Positions 29,350 through 37,302 of a stretch of DNA of 64,000 bases are shown here, one piece after another (the stretch's first letter is position 1; every line of letters begins with the position of its first letter). Both the position numbers and the translations under genes were made by a program. This DNA comes from Ruminococcus sp. YE71 (GTDB lineage: Bacteria > Bacillota > Clostridia > Oscillospirales > Ruminococcaceae). The stretch is from NCBI RefSeq assembly GCF_900119155.1, contig NZ_FPIR01000020.1, positions 1 to 64,000 of the forward strand. The letters are read 5' to 3'. The notes below the pieces were generated by a model. The model had not been told where the DNA came from. It searched no databases and saw only the letters and a list, made by a program, of their open reading frames with translations.

Positions 29350-30483
29350 ATGGGTTATTTCAACAGGCACGACACGGCGCGTGATGCTTGTCAGCTTTTT
29401 GGCAGGCAGGCGAGGCAGGGATACGACTGGTGGTGGCATTCCTTCACTGCCTACAGTGTGCGAACGGGCAGAGCAAGGCCGTTTTTCATCGAGTTTTTCC
29501 TTTGTGACCCCGAGCTCGGGGGGAGCGGGCCTGTGTTCGGGCAGCTTCCCGAGAACAAGGCGAAGGGCAGGCGTCCCTCCTACCTCATGGTAAACGTGGG
29601 TGCGTGGGGAGAGGACGCTGTTCAGCTGCACCGATTCTACGGCTGGGACGGCATCCGTGTGGATATGAGCGAGGATTTCTCGGTCACGGCGGAGGGCTGT
29701 TATCTGGACGAGCACCGCACTTACGGCAGCGTGAAGGTCACGCCCGAGGAAGCGGCGGCGCATCCCGAGTATATGTGCGGTTCGGGGGAGATGTCGTGGG
29801 AGCTGACCATCGACAAGAAGATAGCGTTCAACGTGGGCTACGGTGCGGGCAGTCTTTTCCGCAGTATGCAGCTTTTCGAGATGTTCTGGCACGCCGAGGG
29901 TATGAAAACGGCTTTCAGCGGCGAGATAGTCTTCAACGGCGAGCGCTACACCGTCTCGCCCGAGAATTGTTACGGCTACGCGGACAAGAACTGGGGCAGG
30001 GATTTCACTTCGCCGTGGGTGTGGCTGTCCTCGAACGACCTTGTGAGCAGGAAAACGGGCAGACGGCTGAACGACAGCGTGTTCGACATCGGCGGCGGCT
30101 GTCCGAAGATCGGCAGGATAGCGCTGAAACGCAAGCTGCTGTCGGCATTCTGGTACGAGGGCAAATGTTTTGAGTTCAATTTCTCGAAGTTCTGGGAGCT
30201 GCCGATGACGCGATTCGACTGCCGCGAGACCGGGGACAGGATATACTGGCACGTTGTGCAGACTACCCTGTTCAACAGGCTGACCGCCGACATAGTGTGC
30301 GACAAAAAGGATATGCTGCTGATAAACTACGAAGCTCCCGACGGCAGCAAGCGGCATGACCGTCTGTGGAACGGCGGAAACGGCAGGGGAGTGGTGAAGC
30401 TCTACCGTCACGGCAGGCTGGTGGACGAGATAGTCTGCCGAAAAGTCGGGTGCGAGTACGGCGAATACGGGCAGAAAAAATAA
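29350..30483 (+). CDS. Tocopherol-cyclase / CrtC-like lipocalin-fold protein
   Basis: 377 residues. The segment ENCYGYADKNWGRDFTSPWVWLSSN, together with several Trp-rich strands, resembles the tocopherol cyclase-like / hydroxyneurosporene-hydratase-like (AttH/CrtC) proteins, which bind hydrophobic ligands in a double lipocalin-like barrel. Bacterial members in anaerobes have no known substrate and I do not propose tocopherol synthesis. ATG 29350 is chosen because AAAGGAGGT lies 6 bases before it. Single gene; the next unit has its own promoter. Confidence 0.65.
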   Translation: MGYFNRHDTARDACQLFGRQARQGYDWWWHSFTAYSVRTGRARPFFIEFFLCDPELGGSGPVFGQLPENKAKGRRPSYLMVNVGAWGEDAVQLHRFYGWDGIRVDMSEDFSVTAEGCYLDEHRTYGSVKVTPEEAAAHPEYMCGSGEMSWELTIDKKIAFNVGYGAGSLFRSMQLFEMFWHAEGMKTAFSGEIVFNGERYTVSPENCYGYADKNWGRDFTSPWVWLSSNDLVSRKTGRRLNDSVFDIGGGCPKIGRIALKRKLLSAFWYEGKCFEFNFSKFWELPMTRFDCRETGDRIYWHVVQTTLFNRLTADIVCDKKDMLLINYEAPDGSKRHDRLWNGGNGRGVVKLYRHGRLVDEIVCRKVGCEYGEYGQKK

Positions 30484-30500
30484 AAAATGCACTGTTTTCG

Positions 30501-30529
30501 TTGACATCGGGAGTGAAATGTTGTATAAT
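30501..30529 (+). promoter_or_regulatory. Sigma-A promoter of the GGDEF gene
   Basis: Perfect TTGACA (30501-30506), 17 bases, TATAAT (30524-30529). The 70-base leader shows a short GC-rich hairpin but no match to cyclic di-GMP riboswitch motifs. Confidence 0.85.
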
Positions 30530-30605
30530 ATATATAAGGGGGCCGCGGCGTCATGCGTCGGGCTGTAGAAAAATAAACAGCGTTCAAGCTGGAGAAGGGG
30601 TAAAA

Positions 30606-32027
30606 ATGGATTTTCAGAAATTAGCCGATAGTTTTCTTTCGCCTACCTGCATCATCTCGGTCGAGAAGATAAGCGGCGGAGGATACGGCGAGATACGTAT
30701 AGTTGCGGGCAACGAGGCATATCTTGCTCCTATCGAGCATCCCGCCTTTGCGGTATCGCCCGATATCCCTGCGAATACACACAACAAGTTCATCCCGAAT
30801 TCCCTGTACGAAAAATACCTTCCGAAGGATCTGGGGTTTGAAGATCTCTGCTACCGTTCGGCGGTCATGAAGACGCCTGTCCACACCTACGTCCACCTGA
30901 ACAAGCTCGATATGTGGTTCGACATCTTCGCGATGCCGATAAACTGCGAGATAGGGAACATCTGCTACTGCACCTACACCACGAAGCTCAGCAGTCCGTC
31001 GGACATCGGCATCAGCTCGGGAATGTCGGGCGGCACTTCCGAGGACGTGCTCAAGACCTGTATCAAGCTCCACGGCGCAAAGGACTTCAAGAAGACGATA
31101 GACGAGGTCATCACCGACATACGTATGCTCTGCCGCGCCGAGGTCTGCACCATCATGCTCATCGACAATGCCGAGGCGACCTGTTCGGTGCTGGCGACGA
31201 ACGTTGCCGAGAACAGCAGGCTGAAACGCGTGACGCAGTTCAGCGACTTCTACGACATCGCCTTCTCGTGGCTGAGCATGATAGGCGAGAGCGACTGCCT
31301 CATCATCAAGAACGATAACGACATGAATTTCGTCAAGGAGGTCAACAGGAGATGGTATGACACCCTTGTTGAGGCGAATGTCAAGAGCGTGGTCATGTTC
31401 CCGCTGAGGTACACCGACGAGGTCATAGGCTTCATCTGGGCGACGAATTTCGATACCAACAACACCATGCGCATCAAGGAGATGCTGGAGCTGACGACCT
31501 TCTTCATCTCGTCGCAGATAACAAGCTACAAGATGATGGAGCGGCTCGAACATATCAGCTACACCGACCTGCTCACGGGCGTGAAAAACCGCAACGCCAT
31601 GAACAGCAGGCTCAACAGCATCGCGGAGGGGAAGGAGTACCTTTCGTCGCCGCTGGGGATGATATTCACCGACATGAACGGGCTGAAATACGTCAACGAC
31701 ACTCACGGCCATGCCGCAGGCGACCTTATGCTGAAAAAGTTCGCGATACTGCTTCAGGAGACCGTTCCCGACGGGGACATCTACCGCACGGGCGGCGACG
31801 AGTTCCTGATACTGGTGAAGTGTGCCGACAGTGAAGAGCTCGCGTCGAAGGTCGCGGCGCTCGCGGAGCGTTCGTATGACCCCGAGGGCATATGCTTTGC
31901 CGTGGGCAGCAGCTTTATCGCGCAGGGAAGCGATATCCACGACGCCATGCACACCGCGGACGAGGCTATGTACAGGAACAAGGCACGTTTCTACGCAGAA
32001 CATCCCGAACGCAAAACAAGGCTGTAA
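30606..32027 (+). CDS. GGDEF diguanylate cyclase with N-terminal sensor regions
   Basis: 473 residues. An N-terminal PAS-like part (about 1-140) and a GAF-like part (about 155-310, with CTIMLIDNAEATCSVLA) precede the GGDEF domain (about 320-470). The active-site motif is RTGGDEF and the SYTDLLTGVKNRNAM start of the domain is intact, so cyclase activity is expected. No membrane segments. ATG 30606 follows GGAGAAGGGG. Confidence 0.88.
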   Translation: MDFQKLADSFLSPTCIISVEKISGGGYGEIRIVAGNEAYLAPIEHPAFAVSPDIPANTHNKFIPNSLYEKYLPKDLGFEDLCYRSAVMKTPVHTYVHLNKLDMWFDIFAMPINCEIGNICYCTYTTKLSSPSDIGISSGMSGGTSEDVLKTCIKLHGAKDFKKTIDEVITDIRMLCRAEVCTIMLIDNAEATCSVLATNVAENSRLKRVTQFSDFYDIAFSWLSMIGESDCLIIKNDNDMNFVKEVNRRWYDTLVEANVKSVVMFPLRYTDEVIGFIWATNFDTNNTMRIKEMLELTTFFISSQITSYKMMERLEHISYTDLLTGVKNRNAMNSRLNSIAEGKEYLSSPLGMIFTDMNGLKYVNDTHGHAAGDLMLKKFAILLQETVPDGDIYRTGGDEFLILVKCADSEELASKVAALAERSYDPEGICFAVGSSFIAQGSDIHDAMHTADEAMYRNKARFYAEHPERKTRL

Positions 32028-32077
32028 AAGCCGCAGGCATAACTCGGTCAGGCTGTTATATCATTACATATTGAGAG

Positions 32078-32105
32078 AGTCCGCCTTTTCGGGGCGGACT
32101 TTTTG
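32078..32105 (+). terminator. Intrinsic terminator
   Basis: AGTCCGCC / GGCGGACT stem with a seven-base loop followed by TTTTT, about 50 bases after the GGDEF stop. Confidence 0.88.
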
Positions 32106-32232
32106 CTGTATTCGGCTCTGTGACTTCCTACAAATAAGATGTCGGTTTTTTGTGTATCATACCGAGAATGGTCGCCGTAACGTGTGATTAAATATTCAAG
32201 TATACGAAAATATCTTTGTAACAAAAAGTACA

Positions 32233-32261
32233 TTGAATCACAAATACAAAAGTAGTATAAT
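32233..32261 (+). promoter_or_regulatory. Sigma-A promoter of the SulP gene
   Basis: TTGAAT (32233-32238), 17 bases, TATAAT (32256-32261). The leader then has a GCCGAC..GTCGGC hairpin (32273-32294) and a T run at 32300-32305, which could be a weak attenuator. Confidence 0.72.
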
Positions 32262-32324
32262 CTTATTTGTCCGCCGACTTTTTTGGCTGTCGGCAAAGAT
32301 TTTTTATAAACGGGGTCAGAGAAT

Positions 32325-34007
32325 ATGAAAGTTCAGCAGAACACCTCTGTAAAGGCTACGGAGGAAAAACTCAAACCGAAGCTGTTTTCGGTCATCAAAG
32401 GCTACACACCTCAGCAGTTCGTAAAAGACCTTATCGCAGGCGTTATCGTCGCGATAATCGCTCTGCCGCTGTCGATAGCGCTGGCACTCGCGTCGGGAGT
32501 CAATCCCGAGCAGGGTCTGTACACCTCCATCGTAGCAGGCTTCATCGTGTCGTTCCTCGGCGGAAGCCGCGTGCAGATAGCAGGCCCTACAGCCGCATTC
32601 GCGACCATAGTGGCAGGCATCGTCGCCTCGGAGGGCATGGACGGTCTGGTCATCTCGACGGTCATGGCAGGCATCATCATGATAATCATGGGCGTATGCA
32701 GGTTCGGAAAGCTTATAAAGTACATCCCGGGCACTATCACATCGGGCTTTACTTTCGGCATCGCGGTGACGATACTCATCGGACAGATAAAGGATTTCCT
32801 CGGTCTGACATTCAAGCACTCACCTATCGAGACGGCTGACAAGGTCATTGAGGTCTGCCGCTGCATCGGGACATTCAACCCGAACGCACTTCTTATCGGC
32901 GTCATCTCGCTGGCGATACTCATTCTCTGGCCGAAGAAGCTGGAGAAGATACCCGCTTCGCTCATCGCTGTCATCGTATGTTCGGCTATCGTGAAGCTGA
33001 CGGGCATGAACGTGAACACCATCGGCGACCTTTACACCATTTCTTCCGCACCCCCGAAGTTCTCACTGCCTGCGGTGAGCTTCGCAAGGATACGTACCCT
33101 TGTTCCCTCGGCATTTACCATCGCGCTTCTGGCGGCGGTGGAGTCGCTGCTCTCCTGCGTTGTCGCTGACGGCATGATAGGCTCGAAGCACCGTTCCAAT
33201 ATGGAGCTTATCGCACAGGGCGCCGCAAACATCGGTTCGGCGCTGTTCGGCGGTATCCCCGCTACGGGCGCTATCGCAAGAACAGCCGCCAACGTCAAGA
33301 ACGGCGGCAGAACACCTGTTTCGGGCATGGTACATTCGATAGTGGTGCTGCTGATACTCGTGCTGCTGATGCAGTTCGCAGCCATGATACCGATGCCTAC
33401 CATCGCGGCGATACTCTTCATCGTGGCGTACAATATGTGCGGCTGGAGAAACATCCGCAACACCCTGAAGACCGCTCCCAAGAGCGACATCGCGGTGCTG
33501 CTGACCACTCTCGTGCTGACCGTCGTGTTCGACCTTGTGGTGGCTATCGGCGTTGGCATGGTAATGGCTTCGCTGCTCTTCATGAAGCGCATGGCTGACG
33601 TTACCGAGGCTCACACCTGGATCGACGACGACGATGAGGACACCGACCCCGACAATATTCTTCTCAAGCACATCCCCGAGCACACAAAGGTCTACGAGAT
33701 CAACGGACCTATGTTCTTCGCGGCTTCCGAGAAGTTCCGCTATATGCTGCACGATAAGGACACGAACGTTCTCGTTATCCGCATGAGGAACGTTCCCGCC
33801 ATCGACGAGTCGGGCGTTGCGGCGCTCAGGGATGTCGTGAGCAGCTGCGCAAAGCAGAACGTGAAGGTCGTGTTCTCACACGTAAACGAGCAACCGTTCC
33901 ACGCGATGCAGAAGGCTGGTCTGACCGAAACGGTCGGCAGTGAGAATTTCTGCGATCACATCGATACAGCGCTGCTGCGTGCCGAGGAGATAGCTCTTTC
34001 GGCGTGA
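32325..34007 (+). CDS. SulP family anion transporter with STAS domain
   Basis: 560 residues. About 12 membrane segments (30-430) with the family signatures GLYTSIVAGFIVSFLGGSRVQIAGPTAA-like start and IGSALFGGIPATGAIARTAANV, then a cytoplasmic STAS domain (about 450-555, VLVIRMRNVPAIDESGVAAL). SulP proteins carry sulfate, bicarbonate or other anions in symport with cations; the substrate cannot be read from the sequence. Single gene with its own promoter and terminator. Confidence 0.9.
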   Translation: MKVQQNTSVKATEEKLKPKLFSVIKGYTPQQFVKDLIAGVIVAIIALPLSIALALASGVNPEQGLYTSIVAGFIVSFLGGSRVQIAGPTAAFATIVAGIVASEGMDGLVISTVMAGIIMIIMGVCRFGKLIKYIPGTITSGFTFGIAVTILIGQIKDFLGLTFKHSPIETADKVIEVCRCIGTFNPNALLIGVISLAILILWPKKLEKIPASLIAVIVCSAIVKLTGMNVNTIGDLYTISSAPPKFSLPAVSFARIRTLVPSAFTIALLAAVESLLSCVVADGMIGSKHRSNMELIAQGAANIGSALFGGIPATGAIARTAANVKNGGRTPVSGMVHSIVVLLILVLLMQFAAMIPMPTIAAILFIVAYNMCGWRNIRNTLKTAPKSDIAVLLTTLVLTVVFDLVVAIGVGMVMASLLFMKRMADVTEAHTWIDDDDEDTDPDNILLKHIPEHTKVYEINGPMFFAASEKFRYMLHDKDTNVLVIRMRNVPAIDESGVAALRDVVSSCAKQNVKVVFSHVNEQPFHAMQKAGLTETVGSENFCDHIDTALLRAEEIALSA

Positions 34008-34020
34008 TAATGACAGCTTG

Positions 34021-34041
34021 CCGTCCGGACAGTCCGGGCGG
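34021..34041 (+). terminator. Intrinsic terminator
   Basis: CCGTCCGGAC / GTCCGGGCGG stem with a one-base centre (so the real loop takes inner pairs), followed by a T-rich tract. Confidence 0.65.
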
Positions 34042-34044
34042 TAT

Positions 34045-34073
34045 TTGCTTTTTATGGGAGATAGTGGTATAAT
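34045..34073 (+). promoter_or_regulatory. Probable promoter of the sigma/anti-sigma operon
   Basis: TTGCTT (34045-34050), 17 bases, TATAAT (34068-34073). The 140-base leader may also hold a promoter read by the ECF factor itself, which I cannot identify. Confidence 0.6.
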
Positions 34074-34213
34074 GTCTTTACGGGCTGATACCGAAGTTGA
34101 TTGTATATTATGACGAAAAGGCACTTTGATTTTTGTTCATTCCTACAAAGTTGCCGCTTTTCTGTCAGAAATGACCTTTACCAAACAATTAGTTAGCAGA
34201 GGAGGCGAGAGAT

Positions 34214-34720
34214 ATGGCACAAAATAATACCGACGATCTGACCCGGGTGATCGAACGGTACAGAGAGCTTATCTACGGTCTGGCGCTCGCGGAGACAAAC
34301 TGCCGCGCCGACGCCGATGACGTCTATCAGGAAGTCTTTCTGCTGTACTATACGAAAGATCTGGTCTTTGAGGACGAAAAGGCGAGACGTTCATGGCTCA
34401 TACGTGCCTGCATCAACATCTCGCGGACCTGCAACAAAAGCTCGTGGTACCGAAAACGCTCGGACGATGATCTTGACTCGATCCCCGACGAACGCTCCTG
34501 TCGGACGCCTGCACAGCAGGAACTGTGGGAAGCGGTGAAGTCGCTGAAGCCGAAATACCGTACCGCTGTGTATATGTACTACTTTGAGAACATACCGTCC
34601 GCAGAGATAGCCGAGACCCTCGGCATATCGGAGGACGCACTTAGAACAAGACTTTCGCGCGCGAGAAAGATCTTGAAAGAAAAAATGAGGGAGAGTGGTT
34701 ATTTTGAAAAAGCTATGTGA
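34214..34720 (+). CDS. ECF-type RNA polymerase sigma factor
   Basis: 168 residues with region 2 (about 10-75; DADDVYQEVFLLYY) and region 4 (about 105-160; AEIAETLGISEDALRTRLSRARKIL). GGAGGCGAGAG lies before the ATG. The next gene overlaps it and encodes a membrane protein with a short cytoplasmic N-terminus, the usual sigma/anti-sigma pairing. Confidence 0.9.
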   Translation: MAQNNTDDLTRVIERYRELIYGLALAETNCRADADDVYQEVFLLYYTKDLVFEDEKARRSWLIRACINISRTCNKSSWYRKRSDDDLDSIPDERSCRTPAQQELWEAVKSLKPKYRTAVYMYYFENIPSAEIAETLGISEDALRTRLSRARKILKEKMRESGYFEKAM

Positions 34721-36383
34721 AGAAATCCGCAGACAGAATACGCCCGATCTCTCGCTTGACAAGGAGATACTCGAAAGAGCGAAAACTTTAAGGGCAGGGA
34801 ATAAGGTCATCCTGTCGGAACAGAGAAAGGAACGAAACGGAATGAACATAACAATGAACAAGTCGGAAAACGCCGCTCCGACGGCAGTAAAGAGAAGTTA
34901 CGGCGGCATCGTGGCAGCGGCTGCGGCGATCGTGTTCGCGGCAGGCGGAGTATTCGCGGCGGTGAACCTCGGCAAAGAAAAGATCGTGCCTGCCGCAGGC
35001 TCGTCCTCGGGCAGTATCGAAGCACTGACGGGCGGGGAGAGCAAGGCGGAAAACGAAGCCGATACCCCGAAAAGAGAAGTGAAGGACTGGGCTAAGCCGT
35101 ATCTCGAAGAAAATGCCGATACGGTGGGCTACATGAGTCTCGGAACATACGAGGATCAGAACGGCGAATACGGTGAACTCAGTTTTCCCATCGTGCAGAG
35201 CAGCACCAATGAGTACTACGAGACCAACGGCTTCGACAAGCAGCCGAACGACAGCGGCGCTGTTCAGGCGGACTGCAACGCCCCGATAGACGAAAATGGT
35301 CAGCCGCAGAATATCATCCTCTGGGCTAATGACCTTGAGTGGAGCGGCGGCGGATACGCGATAAGTCTCCTGTACGCTCAGTATGATCCCGAGGCTTCGG
35401 AGGATTCCTTCAAGTCGGGCATCATCAGATTCAAGTCGATCTATGATGACGAGTATTCGGAGTATCAGATCGTTTCGGACTTTTTCATGAATCTTGACGG
35501 TACCTGCGCAAATGATCTTGAGTTCTACGACAAGGAGCTGAGATACAACAGCTTTGACGAAGAACACAGCTTCGGGAGCTGGAGAGAAATGCAGAGGAGC
35601 TTCAGGGACAACAAGCATAATATCTTCGATGAGGACATTCCCTGCACCGAAAACGACGAGTATATCACTCTGTCGGTAGGCTATCACGATGCAATGAACG
35701 AGTACAGTGGTCATCCGTGGAGACAGAATATCATCGCAAAGAAGATCACCCCAGCCGATAAGCAGGAGCTTACCGACAGCACCGAGTCCGTAACTGAGGA
35801 TACCTCGTCTGCGGAGGATACATCTTCGGCGGACAGCAAGGCGGATGAACAGGTATCGGATACAGACATGGTCAAAGTCCCGAACGTTATCGGCATGGTT
35901 CAGGAAAAGGCTGTGACCGTACTCAAGGACGCAGGCTTTGAATGCGAAGTCGAAGAGATACGTCACGACGGCGACAAGGGCAAGGTGGTCGAGCAGTCGC
36001 TTTCGGAAGGCATGAGCGCGGAGAAGGGTTCGACAGTCATCATCTATGTCTCCAACGGTGAGTCCGATCCTATCGAGATGACGCTGAAAATACCCATGCC
36101 CGAGGGTATCAAAGGCTCCTACACCATCGACGTTTACCGCGACGGTGTCGTAGCTTACACCAAGACGATCGAGAAAGGCGAGGTTGTTGCAGGCGGTACG
36201 GTTTCGCTGGAAGTAGTCGGCATCAAGACCGAGACGCTCGTGGTCTATGTCAGATCCAACGATCTCGGCGATGAGAATGAGGTCAAGTATGCGACATATG
36301 AGATAGATTATGACGCGAAGACCTTCACTCTTAACGGCGAGCTGAACACGGCAGAACTTCTGAAACTGATCCCGAATAACTGA
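34704..36383 (+). CDS. Membrane anti-sigma-like protein with PASTA domain
   Basis: 559 residues from the TTG at 34704 (a GTG at 34695 would be 2 bases from the ribosome site AGGGAG). The cytoplasmic part (about 1-65) begins KKLCEEIRRQ and should bind the sigma factor. One membrane segment (about 66-88) leads to a large extracytoplasmic region. Its C-terminal part has a PASTA repeat (about 389-455, VPNVIGMVQEKAVTVLKDAGF) and a final beta-rich domain. PASTA domains bind cell-wall precursors in other proteins, so the pair may sense envelope state. The gene overlaps the sigma gene by 17 bases. Confidence 0.78.
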   Translation: MKKLCEEIRRQNTPDLSLDKEILERAKTLRAGNKVILSEQRKERNGMNITMNKSENAAPTAVKRSYGGIVAAAAAIVFAAGGVFAAVNLGKEKIVPAAGSSSGSIEALTGGESKAENEADTPKREVKDWAKPYLEENADTVGYMSLGTYEDQNGEYGELSFPIVQSSTNEYYETNGFDKQPNDSGAVQADCNAPIDENGQPQNIILWANDLEWSGGGYAISLLYAQYDPEASEDSFKSGIIRFKSIYDDEYSEYQIVSDFFMNLDGTCANDLEFYDKELRYNSFDEEHSFGSWREMQRSFRDNKHNIFDEDIPCTENDEYITLSVGYHDAMNEYSGHPWRQNIIAKKITPADKQELTDSTESVTEDTSSAEDTSSADSKADEQVSDTDMVKVPNVIGMVQEKAVTVLKDAGFECEVEEIRHDGDKGKVVEQSLSEGMSAEKGSTVIIYVSNGESDPIEMTLKIPMPEGIKGSYTIDVYRDGVVAYTKTIEKGEVVAGGTVSLEVVGIKTETLVVYVRSNDLGDENEVKYATYEIDYDAKTFTLNGELNTAELLKLIPNN

Positions 36384-36390
36384 TACAAAA

Positions 36391-36430
36391 CAGCATCGGA
36401 CGTTCACACGGATGTCCGATGCTGCTGTTT
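36391..36430 (+). terminator. Intrinsic terminator
   Basis: Perfect 11-bp stem CAGCATCGGAC / GTCCGATGCTG followed by CTGTTTTT. Confidence 0.88.
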
Positions 36431-36613
36431 TTGAGACCGAGTGTCCCTGTGAAGTCCTTTTCATACGATATTAGTGTAGAAAAGTCAAGCGTTCCGACGG
36501 GCTGAAATGGGAAGCGGGCTCTAACTATCGGCTTAATTAACAAACAGATAACGATTGTGTTTGTTAATATTCACGAAAAGGCTGTTAAATGAACAACTTT
36601 TTTCTGAAATCAC

Positions 36614-36957
36614 TTGTAATTAAGAACCTTTTGTGTTATAATTGTAAATACAAGAGAGATAGGCATGAAAAATGTTAATATTTCTCGCATATTTCGGCGC
36701 TCCCAAGTGTGATTGGCAAAGAACTGATGACGGCTACACCGCGACCGCAGTCATAACGGTTTGACCTCCACCATAGACAAAGGTTCCCAACGGTTTTCCA
36801 AGATAGCAGTTATCGCCATTACAGGCGGTAAAGAGGGACACGGATGACCTCGGAAACGAGAGATCAAAGTGCCCATCCAATAAAGCGTGTTACATATCTT
36901 CCGATATGTAGAAATGAAAAGATCGGCAGCTTCTTCGGGGGCTGTCGGTTTTTTCTT
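36614..36957 (+). other. Orphan transcription unit: small RNA or decayed gene
   Basis: TTGTAA (36614-36619), 17 bases, TATAAT (36637-36642) starts a unit that ends at a terminator (36924-36947, then TTTTTTC). Between them no normal gene fits. A 30-codon frame at 36672-36764 reads ..CDWQRTDDGYTATAVITV and continues in another frame as TSTIDKGSQRFSKIAVIAIT, which recalls repeats of clostridial extracellular proteins. So this is either a decayed coding fragment or a small RNA of about 300 bases. Confidence 0.45.
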
Positions 36958-37002
36958 TATTGCTGTAAACGATAATTTACCGTGCTGTCTGCGGGAATTA
37001 CC

Positions 37003-37115
37003 GTGGAAAACCTTTCTGAAGAAAGGTTCTTCCCCAGACCCCTTTCCAAAGACTTTTAATTTTTTGGCAGGGGGGGCTTGGGGGAGAACCCTTTTTCAAA
37101 AGGGATTCCACCAAT
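37003..37115. repeat. Dispersed repeat modules upstream of the first cellulase
   Basis: GGAAAACCTTTCTGAAGAAAGGTTCTTCC hairpin-type module, CCTTTCCAAAGACTTTTAATT, TTTTGGCAGGGG and a second GGGGGAGAACCC..GGGATTCC palindrome. Same family as the copies around 4440-29275. Confidence 0.75.
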
Positions 37116-37197
37116 AGTCTCCGCAGTATAGCGCATTTTTACTGTTTTGGCAAACATAAATAATTTTTGGGGTAAAAATTAAATAATTTTCAAGTTG

Positions 37198-37226
37198 TTG
37201 ACAAACCATAATTAATGTGATATAGT
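37198..37226 (+). promoter_or_regulatory. Promoter of the first GH9 cellulase
   Basis: TTGACA (37198-37203), 17 bases, TATAGT (37221-37226). The leader contains TGAAAACGATTACGTTCA (37257-37274), a partly palindromic box with two CG-centred half-sites that might be an operator. Confidence 0.75.
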
Positions 37227-37302
37227 TGTATTATTCAGGTGTAATTATATTATACTGAAAACGATTACGTTCAACTAACTTTTTTCAGGGAGGGTAATAA
37301 TT

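Noticed and set aside
30536-30605. Cyclic di-GMP riboswitch before the GGDEF gene
   Set aside because: The 70-base leader lacks the conserved GEMM core and is too short.
36649-36957. 6S RNA, tmRNA or RNase P RNA
   Set aside because: I compared by eye with the conserved cores of these RNAs and found no match.
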